Assembly: GCF_003236395.1 (NCBI RefSeq)
Contig: NZ_POUD01000003.1
Location: 41,437-105,436 of the forward strand
Direction of reading: 5' to 3'
Origin: Nonomuraea aridisoli
GTDB lineage: Bacteria; Actinomycetota; Actinomycetes; Streptosporangiales; Streptosporangiaceae
Length of the DNA: 64,000 nt
Position numbers and translations under genes: made by a program. Shown one piece after another: positions 26,842-35,433 of the stretch (position 1 is the first letter of the stretch; each line of letters begins with the position of its first letter). The notes beneath the pieces were generated by a model that was not told the origin of the DNA, did no database searches, and saw only the letters and a list, made by a program, of their open reading frames with translations.

Positions 26842-27347
26842 GACCGCGCCACCTCTTCGATCGCCTCCACGATGTTGACGTACGCGGCGCACCGGCACAG
26901 GTTGCCGCTCATCCGTTCGGCGATCTCCTCGCGGCTGAGCGGGAACTCGTCGGCGTCCAGGTCCTCGCTCACCACGCTCGGCCATCCCTCCTCGGCCTCG
27001 CGCATCATGGCCACCGCCGAGATGATCTGGCCGGGCGTGCAGTAGCCGCACTGGAAGGCGTCATGGGAGATGAACGAACGCTGCACCGGGTGCAGCTCGT
27101 CACCCTCGGCCAGCCCGTCGGCGGTGACGACCTCGGCGCCTTCTCTGGCCACCGCGAGCGTGAGACAACTGTTGACCCGCAGGCCGTCGACCATGACCGT
27201 GCACGCTCCGCACTGCCCGTGGTCGCATCCCTTCTTCGCACTGGTGACGCCGAGCCGCTCGCGCAGCGCGTCCAACAAGGTGGTACGTGTGTCGACGGTG
27301 AGTGTGCGCTCTTTTCCGTCCACCCGCAGCGTGATTTTCCGCTCCAT
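26838..27347 (-). CDS. Molybdenum hydroxylase 2Fe-2S (small) subunit
   Basis: A 169-residue ferredoxin-like subunit with the plant-type cluster CDHGQCGACTV and a fourth Cys in VNSCLTLA, and the helical-domain cluster QCGYCTPGQI with GNLCRCAAYVNI. It delivers electrons from the molybdenum centre. I chose ATG 27347: the in-frame ATG at 27389 would add codons ending in A or T, unlike any coding region here, so that part is probably leader. First gene of the operon. Confidence 0.9.
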   Translation of the reverse strand: MERKITLRVDGKERTLTVDTRTTLLDALRERLGVTSAKKGCDHGQCGACTVMVDGLRVNSCLTLAVAREGAEVVTADGLAEGDELHPVQRSFISHDAFQCGYCTPGQIISAVAMMREAEEGWPSVVSEDLDADEFPLSREEIAERMSGNLCRCAAYVNIVEAIEEVARS

Positions 27348-27541
27348 AATGGGTTTCTTGCTCTTTTCTCGATACGCAAGAACGGTCATTCGGGCAGCCC
27401 CGAGCTATTCGGATGCCGGCAAAGCTCGATCCCGAAGCCTAGTTGGCGGAAATCTCGGCGTCTCGCCCAAATTGCGGCTTACTGTCGTGCCGTCAACCCG
27501 TGGATAACGAGCTCGCCATCGAGTACACGTACGCGCCGGAT

Positions 27542-28126
27542 CTACCAGCGCCCGCCCTTGACGAGCTGGCCGCGGACCGCGCCGTCGGCGAACTGCTTGG
27601 TGTGCAGGTTGGCGTACCAGTTCTTCGGGTTGGTCTTGATCCCGTTGAGCACGCTCAGGTCCTTGACGACGACGGAGCCGACGCTCGTGTTGCCCCGGGT
27701 CTTGCCGTTGGACAGCAGGTCGATGACGACGGGGCCGTTCACGCCGGCCTTGCCGCGGTGAATGTGGAACGCGGTGGGCCTGGCGACGTTCTTCCACTGG
27801 ACGAGGTAGTACAGGCGGTTGCCCTGGATGCGGAACTTGGCGACCGCCAGCCCGTCGCGGTCGTTCACCTTCTTGCCCTTCTCGCGAACCTCGTTCTTGC
27901 CGAGGAGCACAGAGGCGAAGTAGTAGCTCCTGGCCTGGCTCGTCGCGGCCGTGGAAGCAGCGGACGCGGTGGAGCCGGTGGTGGCGGCGGCGGTGGTGGT
28001 GGTGGCTCCGGCCGGAACCGACATCACGCCGACGGCCAGGGCCGCGGCGGCCATGCCCATCACTCCGCGGGCCATCACGCGCTGCCACGAGGTGCCGTTG
28101 CCGACCTTCTGCTCAATGGTGTTCAT
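27542..28126 (-). CDS. Secreted CHRD-domain protein
   Basis: A 194-residue exported protein. A hydrophobic signal segment (about 18-40, GVMGMAAAALAVGVMSVPAGA) is followed by a Thr/Ala-rich linker and a CHRD-like domain with the typical pattern LYYLVQWKNV, PTAFHIHRGKAG, NGPVVIDLL and GAVRGQLV. The domain was named after chordin; its role in bacteria is unclear. ATG 28126 is chosen to give a regular signal peptide. Transcribed divergently from the NmrA-like gene. Confidence 0.82.
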   Translation of the reverse strand: MNTIEQKVGNGTSWQRVMARGVMGMAAAALAVGVMSVPAGATTTTAAATTGSTASAASTAATSQARSYYFASVLLGKNEVREKGKKVNDRDGLAVAKFRIQGNRLYYLVQWKNVARPTAFHIHRGKAGVNGPVVIDLLSNGKTRGNTSVGSVVVKDLSVLNGIKTNPKNWYANLHTKQFADGAVRGQLVKGGRW

Positions 28127-28329
28127 CGGAGTCTCACTCTCACGTTCTGGTGTCTGTGTCGTTCGGACATCCAGGACGTTAGAGCGGGCCGCCGCCGCGC
28201 TGTACGTCGAAATCCACACATGACCCCGAGTGCGTACAAAGCCACACAGAACCTTCGGCGCAGGATCTGCCTGAAGGACGCCTACCGGAAGACCCGTGGT
28301 TGACCGCGGCTGAGGAATTTCGCGGCAGC

Positions 28330-28358
28330 TGTCACAGCCCTCAAGGCTGTCCGGTCTT
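28330..28358 (+). promoter_or_regulatory. ECF41-like promoter of the NmrA-like reductase gene
   Basis: TGTCACA (28330-28336), 16 bases, then GGTCTT (28353-28358). The -35 equals the published ECF41/SigJ-type consensus TGTCACA and the -10 resembles its CGTC. The same arrangement occurs at 29537 and 31438. It lies 51 bases before the ATG, and a 7-bp GC hairpin sits in the leader. Confidence 0.62.
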
Positions 28359-28409
28359 AGCTGGCGACCGGGCGGCGACGAGGTCGCCCGGCGGACGGAA
28401 AGGTACGCG

Positions 28410-29165
28410 ATGAAGATCGTGGTAATCGGCGGGACCGGCCTGATCGGGTCGAAGCTGGTGACGAAGCTGCGAGAGCACGGTCACGAGGCGGTGGCCGCGT
28501 CGCCGAACACCGGCGTCAACACGCTGACCGGCGAGGGGCTGGCCGAGGTGCTGGCCGGTGCGCAGGTGGTGGTGGACGTGTCCAACTCGCCGTCGTTCGA
28601 GCGGGCCGCGGTGCTGAAGTTCTTCGAGACCTCCACGGGCAACCTGCTCGCGGCCGAGGCGGCGGCGGGGGTGGGTCACCACGTCGCGTTGTCGATCGTC
28701 GGAACGGAGCGCTTGCCGGAGAACGGCTACTTCGCGGCGAAGATCGCTCAGGAGCAGCTCATCGAGAAGTCGGGGATCCCGTTCTCGCTCGTGCACGCGA
28801 CCCAGTTCTTCGAGTTCACCCGCGGCATCGCCGACGACGCCACGGTGGACGGCCGGGTGCACATGGCACCTGTGCTCTTCCAGCCGATCGCCGGTGACGA
28901 CGTCGCCCAGGCGGTCGGCCGAGCAGCGGTGGGCGCGCCGCTGAACGGCAGGATCGAGATCGCCGGGCCCGAGCAGTACCGGATGGACGAGTTCTTCCGC
29001 CAGGCGCTGGCCGCCTGGGGCGACCCGCGCGAGGTGGTCACCGACCCGCACGCGCGCTACTTCGGCAGCGAGCTGAGCGAGCGGTCGCTCGTCCCGGGTG
29101 ACGGAGCCACCCTCGGCAAGATCCGTTACCAGGACTGGCCCGGCCGAGAGGCCACCGGAAAGTAG
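28410..29165 (+). CDS. NmrA/SDR-like NAD(P)-binding protein
   Basis: A 251-residue atypical short-chain reductase. The N-terminal GGTGLIGSKLV loop (residues about 8-18) binds NAD(P). Later segments (VALSIVGTERLPENGYFAAKIAQEQLI; IPFSLVHATQFFEF; PIAGDDVAQAVG) match NmrA-like epimerases and reductases, with a YxxxK-like arrangement in GYFAAK. Oxidoreductases and epimerases of this kind are standard targets of ECF41 sigma factors, which fits the promoter seen upstream. GGAAAGG lies 6-12 bases before the ATG. Substrate unknown. Confidence 0.88.
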   Translation: MKIVVIGGTGLIGSKLVTKLREHGHEAVAASPNTGVNTLTGEGLAEVLAGAQVVVDVSNSPSFERAAVLKFFETSTGNLLAAEAAAGVGHHVALSIVGTERLPENGYFAAKIAQEQLIEKSGIPFSLVHATQFFEFTRGIADDATVDGRVHMAPVLFQPIAGDDVAQAVGRAAVGAPLNGRIEIAGPEQYRMDEFFRQALAAWGDPREVVTDPHARYFGSELSERSLVPGDGATLGKIRYQDWPGREATGK

Positions 29166-29218
29166 CCCGTCACCGGCCGGTCGGCCGGACGTCCATTCAC
29201 GTCACGTACGGAGGACTG

Positions 29219-29446
29219 ATGAGCGCCCAGAGCGGCGAGAACGACTTCCTGCACGAGCTGGAGATCGAGATCGAGGCGGAGGTGGCCCTGGCCGAGGCCG
29301 GCCACCCGGAGGAGGTTGCGGACCTGCCGATCAGCGACTGGCTGTTCGACCCGACGGACGTCGAACGCGAGGAGATCGGCCTGCGGGGGCTGCTCGACGC
29401 GGTCGAGGTGCTGGAGGACGGCTCACAAGCCGGCGATCCACGGTAG
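29219..29446 (+). CDS. Small acidic protein
   Basis: A 75-residue, strongly acidic protein (HELEIEIEAEVALAEAGH near the N-terminus) with an ISDWLFDPTDVEREEIGL segment. No known family. A good ribosome binding site (GGAGG 4 bases before the ATG), GC-biased third positions and a strong terminator after it support it as real. It follows the NmrA-like gene by 53 bp and may be in the same transcript. Confidence 0.65.
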   Translation: MSAQSGENDFLHELEIEIEAEVALAEAGHPEEVADLPISDWLFDPTDVEREEIGLRGLLDAVEVLEDGSQAGDPR

Positions 29447-29489
29447 ACGCGCTTCCTGCGCCGCCGTGCGGGAGCGGGCGTCACGCCGA

Positions 29490-29526
29490 GATGCCGCCCG
29501 CCGGGCCACGCCCGGCGGGCGGCATC
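29490..29526 (+). terminator. Very strong terminator hairpin
   Basis: A perfect 17-bp inverted repeat with a 3-base loop (29490-29506, CAC, 29510-29526), the longest perfect stem I found in the window. It closes the NmrA/small-protein unit and stands 10 bp before the next ECF41-like promoter, so it may insulate the two. Confidence 0.8.
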
Positions 29527-29536
29527 GTCGGCGCGT

Positions 29537-29565
29537 TGTCACAAATCGGCACGTCGTCCGGTCTT
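29537..29565 (+). promoter_or_regulatory. ECF41-like promoter of the LtrA gene
   Basis: TGTCACA (29537-29543), 16 bases, then GGTCTT (29560-29565); identical core and spacing to the site at 28330. It is 38 bases upstream of the proposed TTG start of the LtrA gene. Confidence 0.62.
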
Positions 29566-29603
29566 CGCGACGGAACGTACGTCGCGTAGACAGGAGAACG
29601 ACC

Positions 29604-30860
29604 TTGCCATCAGCAGGCACCACGATCCGGACCCGGGTCCGGATGAGCGCTCGTGCCATCGATGAGCCGCACCGCGCGTCGAGCCAGCTGGAGCTGCTGT
29701 TCGACCTGACCTTCGTGGTGGCGGTCGCGGCCGTCACCGCGCAGTTCGCGCACGACATCGCGGACGGTCACGGCCTCGCCGGGCTGATCCCGTTCCTCCA
29801 GGTGTTCTTCGCGATCTGGTGGGCGTGGATGAACTTCACGTGGTTCGCCTCGTCCTACGACACCGACGATGTCGCCTACCGGCTGCTGACCATGGTGCAG
29901 ATGGCCGGCGTGCTGGTCCTCGCGGCCGGAGTCGCCGCCGCGGCCGATCACTCCGACTACGGGATCATCACGCTGGGCTACCTCGTCATGAGGATCGGGC
30001 TCGTCGCCCAATGGCTGCGGGCCGGCCGCGAAGACCCGGCGCGCCGCCGCACCGCGCTGCGCTACGCCGTCGGCATCGCCGTGCTGCAGGTGGGCTGGCT
30101 GCTCCGGCTCGTCCTCGTGGGCACGGAGGTCCTGCCCCCGTCGCTCGGCCTGCCGTCCTTCGTCTGCCTGGCCGTCCTGGAACTCGCGGTGCCACGGTGG
30201 GCGGAGCGGGCCAGAGCCACCCACTGGCATCCGCACCACATCGCCGAGCGCTACGGGCTGTTCACGATCATCCTGCTCGGTGAGAGTGTGCTGGCCGCGA
30301 GCAGGGGAGTCGAGGGGGCGCTCGAAGCGGGCCGGGTCAGCGGTCCCTTCGTGGTCGTCGCCGGCTCCGGGCTCGTCCTGCTGTTCGCTCTGTGGTGGCT
30401 GTACTTCCTCGGGCCGGCGGGGGAAGGGCTGAGCAGCCGCCGTGACCGGTCGTACCTGTGGGGATACGGCCACTACGGCATCTTCGCGGCCCTGGCGGCC
30501 CTCGGCGCCGGGCTCGAGGTGGCGGTGGAGCGGAGCGGGCACGACGTCGCGGCGTCGCCCCTGGCAGCCGGCTACGCGGTCGCCGTCCCGGTCGGCGTGT
30601 GTCTCGCCCTGCTGTGGGCGGTTCACGCGCTGGTCAGCGCGGAGCCCGTCCTCCGTCCGGCCACGGTGCTGGGGTGCGTCGTCGCCGTGTTGTCGCTGCC
30701 GGTCGCGACGCCCTGGACCGGTGTGGCCGCGGTGGTCGCGGCCATCGCGGCCGTCTGTGTGCTGCTGCTCGCCGTCACGATCCGGACGGCGACGCGCCGT
30801 CCTGGCTCGCGTGCCGGAGCACGTCGCGGTCGGCGAGACCCTCGTCCGTCCGCCCGGTAG
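29604..30860 (+). CDS. Low-temperature requirement protein A (LtrA) family membrane protein
   Basis: A 418-residue polytopic membrane protein with about ten to twelve helices. Family motifs are SSQLELLFDLTFVVAVAAV at residues 26-44, WWAWMNFTWFASSYDTDD, and HIAERYGLFTIILLGESVLA. The molecular role of LtrA proteins is not established. I chose TTG 29604 because AGGAG lies 7 bases upstream and the ECF41-like promoter fits; ATG 29643 is the alternative. Convergent with the cupin gene. Confidence 0.85.
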   Translation: MPSAGTTIRTRVRMSARAIDEPHRASSQLELLFDLTFVVAVAAVTAQFAHDIADGHGLAGLIPFLQVFFAIWWAWMNFTWFASSYDTDDVAYRLLTMVQMAGVLVLAAGVAAAADHSDYGIITLGYLVMRIGLVAQWLRAGREDPARRRTALRYAVGIAVLQVGWLLRLVLVGTEVLPPSLGLPSFVCLAVLELAVPRWAERARATHWHPHHIAERYGLFTIILLGESVLAASRGVEGALEAGRVSGPFVVVAGSGLVLLFALWWLYFLGPAGEGLSSRRDRSYLWGYGHYGIFAALAALGAGLEVAVERSGHDVAASPLAAGYAVAVPVGVCLALLWAVHALVSAEPVLRPATVLGCVVAVLSLPVATPWTGVAAVVAAIAAVCVLLLAVTIRTATRRPGSRAGARRGRRDPRPSAR

Positions 30861-30924
30861 GCGAGCAGCAGCCCGTGCTACGAGTCGCGCCGGGCGGCAG
30901 GCCGTACCGGCAGGGTCACCTCGG

Positions 30925-31359
30925 TCATGACCGTGGCGCCCGGCGGTCTCGCCGGGCTTCCAGCTCCTCCGGGCTGACCACGGTCAGCATCGGCTGCCCA
31001 GGCGCGCAGAACATCGTCACCACGAACGCCGACTCCTCGTCCGCCAAGTGGTTGCCGTCCTGGTAGTGGATCACGTCGCCGCCGGGCTCCCAGAACGCCT
31101 CCCCGGCCCGGACGACCCGCACGGGTTCGCCTTCCAGCTCGAAGTTGACGGCCCCCTTGACGACGAACCCGTACGCGGGCCCGGAGTGCCGGTGCGGCGG
31201 CGCGCCGGGGCTGTTCGGCGGCAACGTGACCAGGATCGTCATGGCCTCGGCCCCCTCCGGCGCGGGCGGCGCCCCCGGCACGGTGGCGACGACGTCGATC
31301 TTCGGCGGCGGCCCGCTCTTGTCCGGGTTGTCGAGGTGGTGAGAGTGATCGATGCTCAT
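30925..31359 (-). CDS. Cupin-domain protein
   Basis: A 144-residue single-domain cupin. The metal-binding motif 1 appears as PPHRHSGPAYGFVVKGAVNFE, with two His but a Gly-Pro in place of one usual residue, and motif 2 as PGGDVIHYQDGNHLADE. It may bind a metal and act on a small substrate, or be a sensor. ATG 31359 with GAAGGA 4 bases upstream. It has its own ECF41-like promoter on the minus strand. Confidence 0.82.
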   Translation of the reverse strand: MSIDHSHHLDNPDKSGPPPKIDVVATVPGAPPAPEGAEAMTILVTLPPNSPGAPPHRHSGPAYGFVVKGAVNFELEGEPVRVVRAGEAFWEPGGDVIHYQDGNHLADEESAFVVTMFCAPGQPMLTVVSPEELEARRDRRAPRS

Positions 31360-31409
31360 GGGGTTCCTTCGTCGGACGGTGGCCGGCTCCCTCCGGCCGT
31401 GCACCAGCT

Positions 31410-31438
31410 CAGACAACGCAGCGCCCGGATGTGTGACA
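31410..31438 (-). promoter_or_regulatory. ECF41-like promoter of the cupin gene
   Basis: On the minus strand TGTCACA (31438-31432), 16 bases, then TGTCTG (31415-31410). Same -35, spacing and GTCT core as the sites at 28330 and 29537, and a similar leader length of 50 bases to the ATG. Confidence 0.55.
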
Positions 31439-31540
31439 ACGCGTGGCGCTCCGTGGCCATCCGTTTCACGGCCACGCGGCGGGGCAGGCGGCCGTGGCCC
31501 CATCACAGCGGCAGCAGGCTTCGCGCGCAGGAAGGAAGAC

Positions 31541-32014
31541 ATGGACGCCATCGTGTTGCTCAAGGAAGACCACAAGACCGTCGAGGCCCTGTTCAAGCGC
31601 TTCGAACAGGCCGGCGAACGAGCTCACGCCGAGAAGCGCAAGATCGTGGACACGATCACGAAGGAGCTTGTCACGCACGCGTACATCGAAGAGGAGATCT
31701 TCTACCCGGCGGCCCGCGCCAAGGTCCCCGAGACGAGCGACCACGTGCTGGAGAGCGTCGAAGAGCATCACGTCGTGGTGTGGATGTTGTCGGAGCTGAA
31801 GGACCTCGACCCGGCCGACGAGCGCTTCACCGCGAAGGTGACGGTGCTCATGGAGAACGTCCGGCACCACGTCGAGGAGGAGGAGAAGGACTGGTTCCCG
31901 CAGGTCCGCGCCGCGATGGGACGCAAGGAGCTGCAGGAACTCGGCGAGCGCATGGCCGCGGCCAAGGCCGACGCGCCCTCCGACCCCCTCGCGGTCAAGA
32001 GCGCCAGGTCATAG
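31541..32014 (+). CDS. Hemerythrin-domain protein
   Basis: A 157-residue four-helix hemerythrin-like protein with the expected diiron ligand pattern: LLKEDHKTVEALF near the start, THAYIEEEIFYP, VEEHHVVVWML, and VRHHVEEEEKDWFP. Such proteins bind oxygen or nitric oxide, or act in iron and redox sensing. ATG 31541 has a GGAAGG site 4 bases before. Divergent from the cupin gene; followed by a hairpin and a DksA/TraR-type gene. Confidence 0.9.
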   Translation: MDAIVLLKEDHKTVEALFKRFEQAGERAHAEKRKIVDTITKELVTHAYIEEEIFYPAARAKVPETSDHVLESVEEHHVVVWMLSELKDLDPADERFTAKVTVLMENVRHHVEEEEKDWFPQVRAAMGRKELQELGERMAAAKADAPSDPLAVKSARS

Positions 32015-32026
32015 CCCGGCCCCGGT

Positions 32027-32083
32027 TACCCGGCGGCGCCTGGCTCTTCGGCAGGCGGAGAGCGGGGGAGACGCCGCCGGGTA
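32027..32083 (+). terminator. Hairpin after the hemerythrin gene
   Basis: A perfect 12-bp inverted repeat (32027-32038 with 32072-32083) with a 33-base loop begins 12 bases after the hemerythrin stop and ends just before the next ATG. It could be a terminator or a structured leader of the zinc-finger gene. Confidence 0.45.
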
Positions 32084-32093
32084 GCCTGGCGGA

Positions 32094-32465
32094 ATGACGG
32101 CCGGACGAGAGTCCCGCACGCTCTCCGCCTCCCAGCAGGCGGCCCTGCGGGGCCTGCTCACCGATGAACGCGCGAGCACCCTCGCGAGGATCGAGACGTT
32201 GACGCGTGCCTGGGACGACATCGTCGCCTCCGCCGCACTCGTGGCCACGGACGACGAGCACGACCCGGACGGCGCCACCATCGCCTTCGAGCGGGCCCAT
32301 GTGCAGGCCCTGCTCGACCAGGCCAGAACCCACCTGGACGACCTGGACCACGCGCTCGAACGGCTGAGCCGGGGCGCGTACGGCATCTGCGACCGCTGCG
32401 GCGGCCCCATCCCCATCGAACGCCTGCGCGCGCGACCAGTGGCCACGACCTGCGTCCGATGCTGA
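32094..32465 (+). CDS. DksA/TraR-type C4 zinc-finger protein
   Basis: A 123-residue protein with a helical N-terminal half and a C-terminal zinc finger, CDRCGGPIPIERL to TTCVRC, of C-x2-C-x17-C-x2-C type. DksA-like proteins act through the RNA polymerase secondary channel; actinobacterial short homologues may do the same or simply bind zinc. The coiled-coil tip aspartates of DksA cannot be identified with confidence. Complete and intact. Confidence 0.87.
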   Translation: MTAGRESRTLSASQQAALRGLLTDERASTLARIETLTRAWDDIVASAALVATDDEHDPDGATIAFERAHVQALLDQARTHLDDLDHALERLSRGAYGICDRCGGPIPIERLRARPVATTCVRC

Positions 32466-32524
32466 TGCCTACCCGGCCGGCTCGCCGGCTCGCCCGTCTG
32501 GAGCCATCCCTGGCCCGTGAGCGC

Positions 32525-32746
32525 TCACCCGAATGACTCACCCACGTCCGTCACGCCGCAGATGTCGCACCGGTAGAGCGTGCCCTGGTTGTCCTCGCCG
32601 AACTCGCTCCACAGATGAGCGTCGCCCGCCAGGTCGAGCGGGTCGCCCGAGCAGTATCTCCGGGCGCCCCGGCGCACCGTCCCGGCCCGGCGGCCCGCGG
32701 ACGTGACATGAGGCTCGGCAGGATTAGGGACGGCAGGCGAAAGCAT
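32525..32746 (-). CDS. Small hypothetical protein with a CxxC motif
   Basis: A predicted 73-residue protein with a C-terminal YRCDICGVTDVGESFG segment holding one CxxC pair and an earlier single Cys. GGGAGA lies 5 bases before ATG 32746. Composition of the N-terminal half is Arg- and Ala-rich and less convincing. No family recognised. Convergent with the zinc-finger gene and downstream of the penicillin-binding protein gene. Confidence 0.45.
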   Translation of the reverse strand: MLSPAVPNPAEPHVTSAGRRAGTVRRGARRYCSGDPLDLAGDAHLWSEFGEDNQGTLYRCDICGVTDVGESFG

Positions 32747-32834
32747 GGCATCTCCCAGGCGAAAGGCTTCCCAAGCGGATAGGTGGCCCTGTCCTTTCCC
32801 AAAAGACACCCTCGAAACCGGCAATGCCCTCCCA

Positions 32835-35309
32835 CTACGGGAGGCCCTGACCACCTGCGGAGATATCGGCGTCGTCGGAGGTGGTGATGTCGCCGGGATC
32901 GTCGTTGTCGTTCAGCGTGTCGTCCCCGTCGTCCGCGAACGGGTCGTCGTCCGTGCCGAGGTCGCTGTCGCCTGTGCCGTCATCGCCCACCTCGCCGCCG
33001 CAGGCGGGGTCGGCGGAGCAGGACGGATCGTCGCGCTCGTCGTTCGCGTCGAGCGGGTCCTCGGCCGGCTCGGGCTTGGGCTCCGGCTTCTGCACCAGGT
33101 CGTTCGCCTGCCCGCCGAAGACGGGCGCCGGGAACGGCACGACGGGCTTGCCGTTCATCGCGATCGTCATGAAGTCGCGCCAGATCTCGGTGGGCGTACC
33201 GGCGCCCTCGATGGCGCCGAGGGAGACCTCCTTGGACAGGGGATGGCCGTTGGCGTCCTTGACGACCTTCCCGGTCTTCGGGTCGGTCCGCCGGACCTCC
33301 TTGTACATCCCGACGGCGGCGGACACTTGCGGGGTGTAGCCGACGAACCAGGCCTCCTTGTTCTCGTTGTTGGTGCCGGTCTTGCCGGCGATCGGACGCC
33401 CGCCCGGCAGCGCGGTGCCCGCGGCGGTGCCGGACTTGACGACCTGCTGCATCGCGTAGGTGGCGTCGGCGGCGGTGTCCGGGCTGATGACCGTTTTCGG
33501 CAGGCCGGCCTCCTTCATGACGGCCATCCCCTGGAACGTCTTCACCGAGATGACGACGTGCGCGTCGTGGTGGACGCCGCCGTTGGCGAAGATGCCGTAC
33601 CCGGTGGCCTGCTCGACCGGGGTGACCAGGCCGGCGCCGATGGACATGCCGTACGCGTGGTCCTCGACGGCCTGCTCCAGATTGTCCTTGTCGATCCCGG
33701 CGCCCTCGGCGATCCTCTCGACCGCCTTCAGCCCGACCTCCTGCGCCATCGTGGCGAACGCCGTGTTCACCGATTCGGCGGTGGCCCGGTCGACCTGCAC
33801 GGCCGCGCCCACGTCGTGCGAGTTGCCGATCGGCTTCGTGCCCGGCAGCGTGACCGGTCCGTCGCCGGACACGTGACTCCTGAGGCTGTAGCCGTTCTCG
33901 AGCCAGGCGGCCAGCACGTACGGCTTGAACGCCGACGCGGCCTGCTTGTAGGCGTCGAAGGCGTTGTTGGTGAAGCTCTTCAGGTAGTCGCGGCCGCTGT
34001 AGAACGCGATCACCTGACCGTTGCGCGGGTCCACGGCGGCCATGTTCGCGCGGATGTGCTTGTCGCCGAGGGTGGCGAGATTGCCCTCGACCGCCTTCTT
34101 CGCGGCCTGCATGAGCTTCTTGTCGAACGTCGTCGTGACCCGGTAGCCGCCGCTGCGCAGCTTCTCCCTGCTGATCCCTCGCCCCTCCAGCTCACGCTGC
34201 ACGATGTCGACCATGTAGCCGTTGATGCCGTGGAAGATCTCTTTCCTGTCCGGCTTGGCGAGCTCGGGGAACTTCGCCGTTTCTCGCAGCTGCCCGTACT
34301 TCGCCGGGTCCACGATCGCCATGCCGTCGATGACGTACGCGAACCGCTCGCGGGTCGGCGCCCAGTTCTTGGCCGCCTCGGCCTTGTCGAACGCGACCGG
34401 GCTCTGGATGCGGCCCGCCAGGTAGGCGCCTTCGGCGGGGGTCAGCTTCTCGACGTCCTTGTCGAAGAACGCCTGGGCGGCGGCCTGGATGCCGTTCGCG
34501 CCGCGGCCGAAATAGATGGTGTTGAGGTAGATGGAAAGGATCTCGTCCTTCGACATCTCCTTACCGGCGCGGATCGCGACGAAGATCTCCTTGACCTTGC
34601 GCTGCAGTGTGCGCTCCTGGCTGAGGCCGTCGTAGTAGCCGCGCACCATCTCCTGGGTGATCGTCGAACCGCCCTGCACCTGCCGGCCGGTCACGGTGCT
34701 CCACACCGCCCGCCCGATGCCGGACACCGAGATGCCCGGGTCGGTGCGGAACGTGCGGTTCTCCGCGGCGATGAAGGCGTCCTGGACGTGCAGCGGGATC
34801 TTGGAGAGCGGGACGATCTCGCGTTTGGTGCCGAGCCGGGCGAGCTCGGTCTTGCCGTCCCGGTAGTAGATGATGCTGCCTTGCTCGACCGCGTGGGCCT
34901 GGGTCTCCTCGGGCAACGACACGCTGGCGTACGCCACCATGATCATGCCGAACAGCCCCGTCGCCAGCACCGTGCAGGCGAGCACCACGACCTTCCAGCT
35001 GGGGACGAACCGTTTCCAGCCGGTACGGCGCGGGCGCTCCCCGCCCTCGTCCGACCGCCCCTGAGGGTCCCTGGGGCCGTCGTCACCCCCGCCGTCTCGT
35101 CCCCGGTCGCCGGATCTCCGTAACCGGTCGCGACCTGGCTGCGGGCGCTTCGCCTGGGCGTCGTCGGACGCGGCGCGGCGCCGCCGCCCGCGCGGGCTTT
35201 CTCCGGCGCCGTTACGGTCCGGCTCGCTCAGCGGGCTACGAATCCGCGGCCGAGCGCGCCGGTGGCCCCCGTGCGACGGCTCTTCGGCGGGCATCCCTGC
35301 GTCCTGCAC
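32835..35309 (-). CDS. Class A penicillin-binding protein (transglycosylase-transpeptidase)
   Basis: An 824-residue bifunctional peptidoglycan synthase. The cytoplasmic N-terminus (1-100) is basic and disordered, a membrane anchor lies at about 105-130, the GT51 transglycosylase follows with catalytic-site AAENRTFRTDPGIS (Glu183) and GGSTITQEMVR, then a transpeptidase with SAFKP (active Ser near 458), SVN and KTGTN. The C-terminal 100 residues are very acidic (Asp/Glu/Gly-rich). The usual EDxxF of GT51 reads ENRTF here; the Glu is kept. GTG 35309 has GGGAGGGTGGA upstream; an ATG five codons on is the alternative. Confidence 0.93.
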   Translation of the reverse strand: MQDAGMPAEEPSHGGHRRARPRIRSPLSEPDRNGAGESPRGRRRRAASDDAQAKRPQPGRDRLRRSGDRGRDGGGDDGPRDPQGRSDEGGERPRRTGWKRFVPSWKVVVLACTVLATGLFGMIMVAYASVSLPEETQAHAVEQGSIIYYRDGKTELARLGTKREIVPLSKIPLHVQDAFIAAENRTFRTDPGISVSGIGRAVWSTVTGRQVQGGSTITQEMVRGYYDGLSQERTLQRKVKEIFVAIRAGKEMSKDEILSIYLNTIYFGRGANGIQAAAQAFFDKDVEKLTPAEGAYLAGRIQSPVAFDKAEAAKNWAPTRERFAYVIDGMAIVDPAKYGQLRETAKFPELAKPDRKEIFHGINGYMVDIVQRELEGRGISREKLRSGGYRVTTTFDKKLMQAAKKAVEGNLATLGDKHIRANMAAVDPRNGQVIAFYSGRDYLKSFTNNAFDAYKQAASAFKPYVLAAWLENGYSLRSHVSGDGPVTLPGTKPIGNSHDVGAAVQVDRATAESVNTAFATMAQEVGLKAVERIAEGAGIDKDNLEQAVEDHAYGMSIGAGLVTPVEQATGYGIFANGGVHHDAHVVISVKTFQGMAVMKEAGLPKTVISPDTAADATYAMQQVVKSGTAAGTALPGGRPIAGKTGTNNENKEAWFVGYTPQVSAAVGMYKEVRRTDPKTGKVVKDANGHPLSKEVSLGAIEGAGTPTEIWRDFMTIAMNGKPVVPFPAPVFGGQANDLVQKPEPKPEPAEDPLDANDERDDPSCSADPACGGEVGDDGTGDSDLGTDDDPFADDGDDTLNDNDDPGDITTSDDADISAGGQGLP

Positions 35310-35433
35310 TCCACCCTCCCCTTACGGTTAGCCCATAGATAGCGGTTATCCGTGAAAGGTGTCAAAACCGCTCAGGTCCGGCTGAGTACGGATACTCAGG
35401 TGTTGTTCCGGCGGCTTTCGTACGCTGCGGATC

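Noticed and set aside
32880..33060. Asp-rich C-terminal tail of the penicillin-binding protein as a repeat or frameshift
   Set aside because: Acidic tails are common in actinobacterial class A penicillin-binding proteins, and the frame is continuous with the rest of the gene.
32745..35123. Plus-strand frame of 792 codons over the penicillin-binding protein
   Set aside because: Shadow; the minus strand carries all catalytic motifs of a class A penicillin-binding protein.
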